The notes beneath the pieces were generated by a model. The model was not told the origin of the DNA and did no database searches. It worked only from the letters and a program-made list of their open reading frames with translations. Shown piece by piece: positions 27,401 to 36,101 of a stretch of DNA of 47,216 nt. Numbering within the stretch: the first letter of the stretch is position 1; each line of letters starts with the position of its first letter. Source of the stretch: an uncultured Collinsella sp. (lineage in GTDB: Bacteria; Actinomycetota; Coriobacteriia; Coriobacteriales; Coriobacteriaceae); the NCBI GenBank assembly GCA_958348225.1, contig CATVYG010000016.1, positions 1 through 47,216 on the forward strand, given 5' to 3'. Both the position numbers and the translations under genes were made by a program.

Positions 27401-29881
27401 CTACTCCACCGGCTTGAAGATGGTGGCCTGACCGAAGACGCTGCGGATGAGGTCTTTGGCCTCGTCCTCGGTCTGCGGGATGCTCGGGGCTGCACCCTGA
27501 TGGCCGAAGGGGCTGCCCGCACCGGGGTTGGACTCCCAAGGAGCTGCAGGAGCGTCCTCCTCTTTGGGGGCAGTTGCAGCGGACTTGGGCGCGGACGCCG
27601 CACCCGGCACGTCGAACGGAGGCAGATCGTCCCCGCTCGCATCGCCGGCAAAGCCGCCGACCATAGCGTCGTCGTAGGGCACCTGCTCGGATTCCCACGG
27701 CGCGGGCTGCGCGACAGGCTGAGCCGTGGGAGCGGACGCGCGCTCGGGCGCTCGGGGTGCGGGCTCGGTCGGGAGCTTACCCGTGACAGGAGCGCCGGCG
27801 GGGTTGTCGGAGCGTAGCCAGGGGGCTTTGCCCAGGTCAGACGACTTGGGCGCGGGTGAGACGGGCTTGGGCGCGGGTGTCGGAGCAGCCGGTTTGGGCG
27901 CTGCGGGCTTAGGCGCCGACGGGGTCGATGCCGCTACCGGCGCCGCTTGCTGCTGCGGCGCGCTGGCGCTCGAGGATACAGGGGCCGCCGAGGACACGGG
28001 TTGCGGGTCCGCAGATGCCGCAGCCCGTGCAGATGGAGAATGCTCCTCATGTTGAGGAGCCGGCGTGCCACCCCCATCCAGGACATAGTCGACGGTACGA
28101 CGACCGAAGACCGCGCAGACCGTCGGCAGGACCACCGACTGCGTATCGGCGCGACCGAGCATCTTAATGGCAAAAGTCGAACCCGCGGGGAACGAGACCG
28201 TGAGCTTGGAGCCGTCGTCGGCCGTGGCGCGGGCGTTGAGCAAAAGCCCTGCGTAGGAAGCCTGACGCGCCTTGACACGCTCGACGACCTCGGCCCATTT
28301 GCGCTGCAGCTCTCCGGCATCCTCGACCGCGGGCGTCTCGGCAGCACCGGCGGCGGCAACCTGGGCGGCATTGTTGGACTGGGGCTTAAGTGCCGGAGCG
28401 GTGGCAGGCGCGGGGGCAGCAACGGGCTGAGGCGTCGAAGCCGGCGCAGGCTGAGGTGCAGGCGCTGCAGACTTGGAAGCTGACACGGACGCAGAACGGG
28501 GAGCAGGCTGGGCAGCCGGAACAGCAGCGCCGCGGTCCCAAGGCATGCCACCCTGATGCGCGGACGTAGCAGCGGGGGCAGCGGATGCCGCCGGAGCGGC
28601 AGCACGGGCGCCCGAAATGAGCGTCGGCTGTTGGGCAGCAGCGGGTACGGATGCTGCAGGCGCGGCGGCCTGAGCAGCAGCCACGCTCGCCGGCACGGCG
28701 GCATTGGCAACCATGGCCTCCAGGCGTGCCACGCGCTCGGCCAATGCCTCAATCGTTATATCAGCCTCGGGACGTGCCAGACGCGTGCAGGCAATCTCGA
28801 GCACCAGGCGTACGTCGCTCGCGCCCCTCATCTCCAGTGCGGCATCGTCAAGCACTGTCAGCACACGGGCCAGGCGGTCGGCAGGATGCTCGCCAAAGGC
28901 AGCGGCCTCGGCAGCAAGCGCCTCGGCCTGCTCGGAGCCGCCCTCAAACAGCTCGGCACGGGCACCGGCAACGCAGGCAACGTACACGTCACGCACATGC
29001 GCCACCAGGTCGCGCGTCAGCTCCAGCAGGTCGTTTCCTTCCTCGACCTGCGCACGGATCAGTCCATATAGCTCGGCAACATCGCGATCGGCGATGGCGC
29101 GGGCAAACTCGCCCAGGATCTGGTCCGAAACCTCGCCTAAAAGCGAGCGGGCGTCGTCCGCATGCACAGAACCGTTGCCAAAGACGCTCAGTTGCTCCAG
29201 CGTGGACAACGCGTCGCGCATGCCGCCCTTGGCATGGCGCGCCACGATAGCCAGCGCCTCGTCGTCGTAATCGAAGCCCTCCTGCTCGCACACGTATGCC
29301 AGGCGATGCTCAATATCCTCGTTGCCGATGCGATGGAAATCGAAACGCTGGCAGCGCGAGAGGATGGTCTCCAGAATCTTTTGCGGGTCGGTGGTGCACA
29401 GCACAAAGATCACGTGTGCCGGCGGCTCCTCGAGCGTCTTGAGCAGCGCGTTGAACGCCGCCGTCGTGAGCATGTGGACCTCGTCGATGATATAGATCTT
29501 GTACTTGCCACGCACCGGGGCAAAGTTGACGGAGTTGATGATTTCCTCGCGCACATTGTCCACGCCCGTGCGGGAGGCGGCATCGAGCTCGTAGACATCG
29601 GGGTGGTTACCCTCGGCAATGAGCTCGCACTCCTCGCAAGTACCGTCGGGCATGCAGCCGCTTGCACCCTCGGCGCGCGCCGCCTCGGCATTGCGGCACA
29701 GCAGCGCCTTAGCCAGGATGCGCGCCATGGTGGTCTTGCCCGTGCCGCGCGGACCGCAGAACAGGTACGCATGGGACAGGCGTCCCTCGGTGATGGCGTG
29801 CTCGAGCGTCGAGACGATATGCTGCTGGCCCACCACGGAGTCGAAGGTGAGCGGGCGATACTTTCGGTACAACGATTCCAT
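27401..29881 (-). CDS. dnaX: DNA polymerase III subunit gamma/tau
   Basis: Clamp-loader ATPase of 826 residues. The AAA+ domain has Walker A GPRGTGKTT (43-51), a zinc module (Cys62, Cys76, Cys82, Cys85), a DEVH Walker B, sensor I in FVLCTTDPQK and the SRC motif LSRCQRF. Clamp-loader domain III covers about 225-370. The rest, more than half the protein, is a very long Ala/Pro/Ser-rich linker (about 395-500 and 610-790) interrupted by a folded segment near 505-610. This makes it longer than the 643-residue E. coli tau. The start at 29881 has GGGGGAG upstream and gives the typical MESLYRKYRP. I see no slippery heptamer that would make a short gamma form, but I did not search exhaustively. Confidence 0.97.
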   Translation of the reverse strand: MESLYRKYRPLTFDSVVGQQHIVSTLEHAITEGRLSHAYLFCGPRGTGKTTMARILAKALLCRNAEAARAEGASGCMPDGTCEECELIAEGNHPDVYELDAASRTGVDNVREEIINSVNFAPVRGKYKIYIIDEVHMLTTAAFNALLKTLEEPPAHVIFVLCTTDPQKILETILSRCQRFDFHRIGNEDIEHRLAYVCEQEGFDYDDEALAIVARHAKGGMRDALSTLEQLSVFGNGSVHADDARSLLGEVSDQILGEFARAIADRDVAELYGLIRAQVEEGNDLLELTRDLVAHVRDVYVACVAGARAELFEGGSEQAEALAAEAAAFGEHPADRLARVLTVLDDAALEMRGASDVRLVLEIACTRLARPEADITIEALAERVARLEAMVANAAVPASVAAAQAAAPAASVPAAAQQPTLISGARAAAPAASAAPAATSAHQGGMPWDRGAAVPAAQPAPRSASVSASKSAAPAPQPAPASTPQPVAAPAPATAPALKPQSNNAAQVAAAGAAETPAVEDAGELQRKWAEVVERVKARQASYAGLLLNARATADDGSKLTVSFPAGSTFAIKMLGRADTQSVVLPTVCAVFGRRTVDYVLDGGGTPAPQHEEHSPSARAAASADPQPVSSAAPVSSSASAPQQQAAPVAASTPSAPKPAAPKPAAPTPAPKPVSPAPKSSDLGKAPWLRSDNPAGAPVTGKLPTEPAPRAPERASAPTAQPVAQPAPWESEQVPYDDAMVGGFAGDASGDDLPPFDVPGAASAPKSAATAPKEEDAPAAPWESNPGAGSPFGHQGAAPSIPQTEDEAKDLIRSVFGQATIFKPVE

Positions 29882-29997
29882 GGGTGCTCCCCCGGGTATA
29901 CTGAGTCTTGTTGCCGCGGCGGCCATGCGGTCGCACGGCATACTGCATTCCATAATAACCCGTACGGCGAGCCCGCCGCGATAGGAGTCCAAAGAGC

Positions 29998-30714
29998 ATG
30001 GCAGACGCAGAGAGCAACCTCGTTCCCTCCGAAGCAGCCGACCAGGTCGAGGTCGCGCTCGAGGAGCAGGCCGCAGCCGACGACGGCATCCTGTACCTCA
30101 ACGAGTACCAGTACGAAAACGACCTCGTCACCGACTTCGCCCGCCTGGTCGCCTCGCCCAGGCGTCGCGGCTCGCTGTATGTCGCCGCCGCGATTGCCGC
30201 GCTCATCGGCATCGGCATGTTGGTGGCCGGCGGCAACTGGATCAAGTTCGGCGTCGTCCTGATCGTATTCGGCGCCTTTTTGGCCTGGTGGAGCAAGAAC
30301 CTGCACCACACGCTCGCCCGCGACTTTATCGACGCCGTCGAGGCAGACGAGTCCATGGGCGGCCGCTACCGCCGCGTAGCCGCCAACGAGGACGGCCTGA
30401 TGGTCTGGGGCAAGAGCGGCAAGTCGCAGTTCTTCCCGTTTGAAAAGCTCGACCACGTGCTCGACGGCGAGCGCATCTTTGTGGCCATGTTCGCCGACCA
30501 GGGCGTGACGATCCCTAAGGACACCTTTGTTCGCGGCGATGCCGAGCAGTTTGGCACCTTCCTTAAGGCACGCATCAACAAAAAACTCCGCATCGAGACC
30601 AAACGCAAGAAGATGAAGGCAGAAAAGGCCGCCGCCGAAGCCAAACAGGGCGACAAGCCCCAGGAGACCAAGGGCAAGCAGCGCAAGCAGAAGAAGAACA
30701 AGAAGAAGCGCTAA
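29998..30714 (+). CDS. YcxB-like membrane protein
   Basis: Protein of 238 residues. An acidic N-terminus (1-50) precedes two membrane helices (about 60-78 and 80-98). A small domain (about 120-190) with FFPFEKLDHV and VTIPKDTF follows and resembles the C-terminal domain of YcxB-family proteins. The last 40 residues are a Lys-rich tail (KQRKQKKNKKKR) likely to contact nucleic acid or membrane phosphate. Function is unknown. AGGAG precedes the ATG. It is divergent from dnaX across only 116 nt, so the two share a promoter region. Confidence 0.82.
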   Translation: MADAESNLVPSEAADQVEVALEEQAAADDGILYLNEYQYENDLVTDFARLVASPRRRGSLYVAAAIAALIGIGMLVAGGNWIKFGVVLIVFGAFLAWWSKNLHHTLARDFIDAVEADESMGGRYRRVAANEDGLMVWGKSGKSQFFPFEKLDHVLDGERIFVAMFADQGVTIPKDTFVRGDAEQFGTFLKARINKKLRIETKRKKMKAEKAAAEAKQGDKPQETKGKQRKQKKNKKKR

Positions 30715-30772
30715 GGCCAAGCCAGACAGGCAGCCTCGCATCCCGCTATCCTCCCCATGCACCCGAGCGTGC

Positions 30773-30778
30773 TACACT
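30773..30778 (+). promoter_or_regulatory. Candidate -10 element before the cell-wall signalling operon
   Basis: TACACT lies about 80 nt before the ATG of the first kinase gene. A matching -35 is not clear. It is the only promoter-like site I see in the 144-nt gap. Confidence 0.35.
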
Positions 30779-30858
30779 AGCAGCATCTATGCCACCGCGA
30801 ACGACTTGGCCCCGCGCCTGCCGCTCGCAAACGAACTTTAAACGCACGAGGGTTGGCC

Positions 30859-32712
30859 ATGCCGCTTTTCTCGCAACATACCGCCCGGTTCTCGCCGGAC
30901 GTTCCCTTGGAGGGCACCAGCTCTCGCGAGCTGCTCAAGCGGTACCAGCCGCTCGAGACACTTGCGACTGGCGGTTTTGGCTCCATCGAGATCTGCCGCG
31001 ACACGCACCTGCGCCGCCGCGTCGCCATTAAGCGCATCCCCCTTATCAACGGCGCCGGCATGCCCGCCAGCGACATCATGGATGTCCTGCGCGAGGCGCA
31101 CACTGCCGCCATGCTTCAACATCCCAACATCGTGCAGGTCATCGACTTTACGCACGACACAGCCTATGCCTACCTGGTTATGGAATATGTCGATGGCATG
31201 TCGCTGGCCGAGTTTTTGCATCGCGTGGACGGCCACTCACTTACCTTTGACGAGGCCGCGGCCATTGCCGATGCCCTGGGTCAGGCGCTCACCTTCGCCC
31301 ATAGTAATGGCGTACTCCACCTGGACATTAAGCCCGCCAACGTGCTCATCGACCACTCGGGCAATGTAAAGCTCACCGACTTTGGCATGGCGCGACTGTC
31401 GTCCGCCGGTGGCTTTGGCGGCTCGCGCGGTGGCACCATCGGCTACATGCCACCCGAGCAGCTCGATATCGAGACCGGCACGGTCGACGAACGCGCTGAT
31501 GTCTTTGCCCTTGCCTGCGTTATCTACGAGGGCCTGTGCGGCAGCGCTCCCTTTATGGCGGCCACGCCCGCCGACTCGCTCGACCGCATCATCGGCGGCG
31601 CCACCTATCCCAGCGAGCTGATACCACACTTTCCCCCGGGAGCCGAGGCCACGCTCATGAGCGCACTCTCCCCCATGCCGCAGGACCGCCCCAGCAGCAT
31701 CGAGGCATTTTGCGACCAGCTCCTTGCCGGTCTGGGCAGCGTGCGCGAGGGCCGTCGCAGCCTGGAGCAAATGATTGGCGAGCTTTCGGATGACGAGCAG
31801 GAGCTCGACGATATCGAACCGTCGCACTACGGGGACGACGCCATCGAGGTCGACCCCGCACTCGGCTGGGCGGGCACGCGCTGGAGCCATGCGCGCGACT
31901 ACACCATGCGCGCTATCTCGGCGCTAACGTGCGGCACCTTTAGCTTTTTGCTGATGCAAACGGCCGGGGTCGCGGCGCTTCCAGGCCTAGTCATTGCGGC
32001 CATCGCGATCGGAGCGGCGGCTGGCCTGGCCCCCCAGATTGGCTCGGCCATCTCGGCTGTGGGCTTATTGGTGCTCATGGCCAACGCCACCATGCAGGCA
32101 CAGGGCATCCTGTCGATGCTGCCCGTCGCGGTGATCTTTGCCGCCGCCATGTCCGGTTGGTGGATCGCCTGGGGTCGCACCGAGACTGCCGCGAGCGCCA
32201 CGCTCACCTGTGCACTCGCGCTTGGCTGTCTGACCGGCAATACCTTCCTGGCAGCTGGGGTCGCCGCCGGCGTCGCGTCATTTTGGCTCGGCCCGGCAAG
32301 CGCCGCCGCGGCAACGGGCATGGGCGCGCTTTTTGCCCGTCTGGCCACGGTCGCGCTTTCAGCCGGAGGCGTGCTGGGGCTCGGTAACGTTGCCGCAGCG
32401 CTGGGAGACCCGCTCCTTTGGGCTGCCTTTGTGCTGGTCGCGGCAACTGCCGCAGCGTCATCCGCGCTGCTCAATGCCCATGCCAAGCGTGCCGATCAGA
32501 GCTCAAACCTTGCCGCAATCGCCGCAATCGCTGTCACCGGCATCGGCTGCGCAGCGGCGTCCTGTCTTGCACACCATATGGAAATTGCCGGCCTTGCAGC
32601 CGCGGTCATCGCCAAGGCGGCGGTTGCGGGAATCCTATCCTCTATAATCGTTGGGATATGCCTATATTTGCTCGGATACCAAAGAACCTATACGGAGAGT
32701 GATCTTTCGTGA
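30859..32712 (+). CDS. Polytopic Ser/Thr protein kinase (PknA-position)
   Basis: Hanks-type kinase of 617 residues. The Gly loop is GGFGS, the ATP Lys is Lys58 (VAIKRI), the catalytic loop is HLDIKPANV (His154-Asp156, so Leu replaces the usual Arg) and DFG is at Asp174. An activation segment with GTIGYMPPEQL follows. Residues about 345-610 contain eight or more hydrophobic helices without PASTA or other outer domains. The ATG at 30859 with GAGG upstream is preferred to the TTG two codons earlier. The stop overlaps the FhaA start (GTGA). It occupies the place PknA takes in other Actinobacteria, but at the front of the operon. Phosphorylation of FhaA or division proteins is the likely role. Confidence 0.92.
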   Translation: MPLFSQHTARFSPDVPLEGTSSRELLKRYQPLETLATGGFGSIEICRDTHLRRRVAIKRIPLINGAGMPASDIMDVLREAHTAAMLQHPNIVQVIDFTHDTAYAYLVMEYVDGMSLAEFLHRVDGHSLTFDEAAAIADALGQALTFAHSNGVLHLDIKPANVLIDHSGNVKLTDFGMARLSSAGGFGGSRGGTIGYMPPEQLDIETGTVDERADVFALACVIYEGLCGSAPFMAATPADSLDRIIGGATYPSELIPHFPPGAEATLMSALSPMPQDRPSSIEAFCDQLLAGLGSVREGRRSLEQMIGELSDDEQELDDIEPSHYGDDAIEVDPALGWAGTRWSHARDYTMRAISALTCGTFSFLLMQTAGVAALPGLVIAAIAIGAAAGLAPQIGSAISAVGLLVLMANATMQAQGILSMLPVAVIFAAAMSGWWIAWGRTETAASATLTCALALGCLTGNTFLAAGVAAGVASFWLGPASAAAATGMGALFARLATVALSAGGVLGLGNVAAALGDPLLWAAFVLVAATAAASSALLNAHAKRADQSSNLAAIAAIAVTGIGCAAASCLAHHMEIAGLAAAVIAKAAVAGILSSIIVGICLYLLGYQRTYTESDLS

Positions 32713-33722
32713 ACTTCCTGAACATCTTCGAGGACCACGTGGCCGGCATCTTCGGTGCCACCCGTGCCCCGTTCTCCTTTAAGAAGCTTGCCAAGCAGGC
32801 CGCTCGCGACATGGAGGATCAGACTCTGGTGATCAACGGCGTCAACACGGCGCCGGCACTCTATACCATCCTTATCGCCGCCGACGACGATCCCATGCTC
32901 GCCCCGTTCTACCCCGAGCTTTCGCGCGAGGTCCGCGAGTTTGTGAAGGCGCAGGCCGAAAAGCGCCGCTATGTCTTTGTCGGCGAGCCCCTCGTGCGTT
33001 TTATGATCGATCCGCAGCTACGCGCCGGCAAGTTCTCGGTCTTTGCCGAGAACGTCGATACCCCCACGCTCGGCCGCCTGTACGAAGAAGAGCGCGCCTA
33101 TCAAAACGGCCTGGGCCAGAACAACTCCGCGGCAAGCCGTGCCGCCAGCGCCCCGCGCGCCGGCCAGCAGCAGTTTGCTGCCCCGCAGCAGCAGCGCCCC
33201 GCCGCCATGCCCCAGCAGCAGCCGACGCCTCGCGCCGCCGCTCCCGACCCGCTTGCCGTGGCAGACCCCTTCGCGCCTAGCGTCCCCGACCCCGCCGCAG
33301 CACCCATCCCGGTGCCGCAGACCGTCTCGCGCGACGCGCTTGCCGGCATGGGCGGAGCCGCCGCGACCGGTGCCGCCGTGGGCCTAGGCGCCGCAGCCGG
33401 CATCGCCTCCAACATGGCGAGCACTCGCGCCCCGCAGCGCCCGCTCGCCCAGCTCGTCGACGTCGTGAGCGGCGAGAGCCATAGCATCACCTCCGCACAG
33501 GTGACCATCGGTCGCGAGCGCTCAGTTTCCGACATTGCCCTGCGCGACCCCAACGTGTCGCGCCGCCACGCCCAGCTCACCTTTACGGGCTCGGATTGGT
33601 CGATCGAGGACCTCAATTCCACCAACGGCACGCTCGTCAACAACCGCCGCATTACGCGCTGCCCGCTGCGCAACGGCGATCTGCTGACGTTTGGCCTGAG
33701 CACCTTTGAATTTAGGGGATAG
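32709..33722 (+). CDS. fhaA: FhaA-type protein (DUF3662 and FHA domains)
   Basis: Cytoplasmic protein of 337 residues. The N-terminal DUF3662-type domain (about 1-125) begins NFLNIFEDHVAGIF. A Gln/Ala/Pro-rich linker (about 140-235) follows. The C-terminal FHA domain (about 245-337) is complete: IGRERSVSDIAL, SRRHAQL and NSTNGTLVNNR. It binds phosphothreonine, in mycobacteria on peptidoglycan-export partners such as the MviN/MurJ pseudokinase region. It starts with GTG inside the kinase stop, with GGAGAG upstream. The pair and the following genes match the actinobacterial fhaA-fhaB-pstP order. Confidence 0.93.
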   Translation: MNFLNIFEDHVAGIFGATRAPFSFKKLAKQAARDMEDQTLVINGVNTAPALYTILIAADDDPMLAPFYPELSREVREFVKAQAEKRRYVFVGEPLVRFMIDPQLRAGKFSVFAENVDTPTLGRLYEEERAYQNGLGQNNSAASRAASAPRAGQQQFAAPQQQRPAAMPQQQPTPRAAAPDPLAVADPFAPSVPDPAAAPIPVPQTVSRDALAGMGGAAATGAAVGLGAAAGIASNMASTRAPQRPLAQLVDVVSGESHSITSAQVTIGRERSVSDIALRDPNVSRRHAQLTFTGSDWSIEDLNSTNGTLVNNRRITRCPLRNGDLLTFGLSTFEFRG

Positions 33723-33728
33723 TCGCTT

Positions 33729-34145
33729 ATGAACATCGATATCGTCCTTTTTGCAGGCCGCATCGTCCTGGTCGCCCTGCTCTATATCTTCCTGTTCGCC
33801 GTCATGAAGACCGGCGTGGGACTTGTGCGCGGACAGCGCCGCGACTCGGCCATTTGGACGATCGATGTGGACAAGGGTCCGCGCGGCATCCGCGGCATCC
33901 ACGTAGACATGCTCGGCCCCGTCATCGTCGGCCGCTCGCCGTCTTCGGACATCTGCATCAACGAGCCGTTTGTCTCGGCCTCGCATGCGCGCTTTTCGCT
34001 GCAGGGCCCGGCGCTCATCATCGAGGACCTCAACTCGCTTAACGGCACGCTCGTCAACGGCCGCCAGCTCGTGGAGCCCGCGACGCTGCGTGAGGGCGAC
34101 GAAGTCCAGATTGGCGACGTGGTCATGAAGGTGAACCGTCGATGA
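33729..34145 (+). CDS. fhaB: FhaB/FipA-type membrane FHA protein
   Basis: Protein of 138 residues with one N-terminal membrane helix (about 6-28) and a cytoplasmic FHA domain (about 60-138). The domain has VGRSPSSDICI, SASHARF and NSLNGTLVNGR. In other actinobacteria FhaB (FipA) links Ser/Thr phosphorylation to the division machinery. It follows fhaA by 6 nt, and its stop overlaps the phosphatase ATG (ATGA). Confidence 0.94.
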   Translation: MNIDIVLFAGRIVLVALLYIFLFAVMKTGVGLVRGQRRDSAIWTIDVDKGPRGIRGIHVDMLGPVIVGRSPSSDICINEPFVSASHARFSLQGPALIIEDLNSLNGTLVNGRQLVEPATLREGDEVQIGDVVMKVNRR

Positions 34146-36094
34146 TCGACGAGGAGAACAAGTCCGCAACCATGACCGAGGCACCGGCTGCCGCCGTAGC
34201 TGCACCGGCCCACGCCGCTCCGGCGGACTCCACACCCGTGGAGCCCGAGGACACCGTGTTCTCCCTGCCTCTTTCGCATGTAACGCATGATATTTCGGAT
34301 CTCGCCGATAACGAGGACGAAGAGGATGCCGTAGCGGCGCCCATCGGCGCACATGCTGCGGAACAGCCCACAGCGCCCGAAGCAACCCCGGCGCCGGCTC
34401 ACTTTGCAGAGCCCGTCGCCGCGGCAATCAACGAGAGCGCTGCGGTGTTTGCGGCACCCGAGCCCGCCGCGCCGGCGTTTCCCATAGCCCCGGCATCCGA
34501 GGTTGCGCCCGCGTCTACGCCGGCGCCCGAGGCGGGGACATCCCCCGAGGCGGGGACATCCCCCGAGGACGGCCCTGCACCCAAGACCCCGCAGCCTGCG
34601 CCCGCAAGCGAGTCCGATGCCGTGGCCGAGCCCGCCGCCCAGTCGCAAAACACGCCCGCGCCGTCGCACTTTGCGACGCCCGAGCCTATAGACGTCAGCC
34701 CGCAAGATGACGAGTCGACCGCCCGCGTGTCCGAGGAGCCCGACTCCCCGGACACCGGCGATTCCGAATCAAACGCCGAGACCGACACCGTCTCTCCCGG
34801 TGACACTGCCGAGATCGACGTTGCCGCCGTTGAGGCCAAGCTCAAAGACCCCGGCTCGACCATGAGCTTTGAACCCCTAACCGAGGAGCGCATCGAGACC
34901 GACTCGACCTATGATGCCGGCACCACCACGCAACTCATGTGGGGCGCCCGCTCCGACGTTGGCTGCGTGCGCCCGCACAATGAGGATTCCTACCTGGTGC
35001 AGTCGCCGCTCTTTTGCGTATGCGACGGCATGGGTGGTCACGCTGCCGGCGAGGTGGCCTCTTCTATCGCTGTCGAGACCATCGCCAAGACAGCTCCTCA
35101 GTCTGCCGACGCCGCACGCCTGGCGGCAGCCGTCGAGGCCGCCAACGCCGCCGTAATCGAGGCTGCCTTGAATGGCCTGGGCAAGCCCGGCATGGGCTGC
35201 ACAGCCACTTGCGCCTATATCGAAAACGACACGCTCGCCATCGCCCACGTGGGTGACTCTCGCGCCTACCTGCTCCACGAGGGCACGCTCATCCGCGTGA
35301 CCCGCGACCACTCCTACGTGGAGGAGCTCGTGGACGCCGGCGAGATCACGGCAGACGAGGCTCGCGTCCACCCCAACCGTTCGGTCATCACCCGCGCGCT
35401 GGGCTCGGACCCCGCTATGTATGCCGACCACTTCACTCTGCATATCGAGGAAGGCGACCGTCTGATCCTGTGCTCCGACGGCCTTTCGAGCATGATTCCC
35501 GATAGCGATATCGAGAACATCGCCACGCAGTCCTCAACCGCGCAAATCTGCGTCGACAACCTAGTGGACGCGGCGCTTGCCGCCGGCGGCCACGACAACG
35601 TGACCGTAGTAGTCGTTGACCTGGTTGACGATGGCGTTATGCGCGAGGCGCAGCGCGTGCGTCGCCGCAACATTACTATCGCCGCCATCCTGGCCCTCGT
35701 CTTTGTGCTGGCAGCTGGCATCTGGGCCTACACGGGTGTCACCGGCTCGTACTACCTGGGTACCTACCAGGGCAATGTCGCCGTCTGGCGCGGCCTGCCC
35801 GGCAAGCCGCTCGGACTCAAGCTCCACTGGCTCGAAAGCGAAACCAGCATCAAGCTATCCGACCTGCCCGAAGACACGCAAAACCGCCTCAAGGCGGGTA
35901 TTCCGCAAACAAGTGTCGACGATGCGCAGGACACGATATCCAAGTACCGCCACCAGATCGACGAGGAGCAGACCCGCCAGGTGATCGACGCGCAAACGAT
36001 TCGCGACAACACCGATCAGGGATCGACCTCCGAATCAGATTCCGAGAAAACCGCCGAACAGTCCGCCGAGGCCGAAGCCTCCGATAAGAATTAG
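34142..36094 (+). CDS. pstP: PP2C family Ser/Thr phosphatase with long disordered N-terminus
   Basis: Membrane phosphatase of 650 residues that reverses the Ser/Thr kinases. The PP2C domain covers about 262-500: SDVGCVRPHNED, CDGMGGHAAGE, HVGDSRAYL, DHSYVEEL and GHDNVTVVVV hold the metal-binding Asp residues. One membrane helix follows (about 510-530), then an extracytoplasmic tail rich in Asp/Gln/Ser. Unlike PstP of Mycobacterium, where the catalytic domain starts at once, about 260 residues of Ala/Pro/Glu-rich disordered sequence precede it, including the short tandem repeat PEAGTSPEAGTSPED. An internal ATG at 34863 could give a nearly standard protein. It overlaps fhaB and is followed by the RodA-PBP gene 7 nt later. 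Confidence 0.94.
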   Translation: MIDEENKSATMTEAPAAAVAAPAHAAPADSTPVEPEDTVFSLPLSHVTHDISDLADNEDEEDAVAAPIGAHAAEQPTAPEATPAPAHFAEPVAAAINESAAVFAAPEPAAPAFPIAPASEVAPASTPAPEAGTSPEAGTSPEDGPAPKTPQPAPASESDAVAEPAAQSQNTPAPSHFATPEPIDVSPQDDESTARVSEEPDSPDTGDSESNAETDTVSPGDTAEIDVAAVEAKLKDPGSTMSFEPLTEERIETDSTYDAGTTTQLMWGARSDVGCVRPHNEDSYLVQSPLFCVCDGMGGHAAGEVASSIAVETIAKTAPQSADAARLAAAVEAANAAVIEAALNGLGKPGMGCTATCAYIENDTLAIAHVGDSRAYLLHEGTLIRVTRDHSYVEELVDAGEITADEARVHPNRSVITRALGSDPAMYADHFTLHIEEGDRLILCSDGLSSMIPDSDIENIATQSSTAQICVDNLVDAALAAGGHDNVTVVVVDLVDDGVMREAQRVRRRNITIAAILALVFVLAAGIWAYTGVTGSYYLGTYQGNVAVWRGLPGKPLGLKLHWLESETSIKLSDLPEDTQNRLKAGIPQTSVDDAQDTISKYRHQIDEEQTRQVIDAQTIRDNTDQGSTSESDSEKTAEQSAEAEASDKN

Positions 36095-36101
36095 AAAGGG
36101 A

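Noticed and set aside
29882..29997. Small SRP RNA gene next to dnaX
   Set aside because: Many bacteria have it here, but the conserved GGAA/GNAA loop region is not present on either strand.
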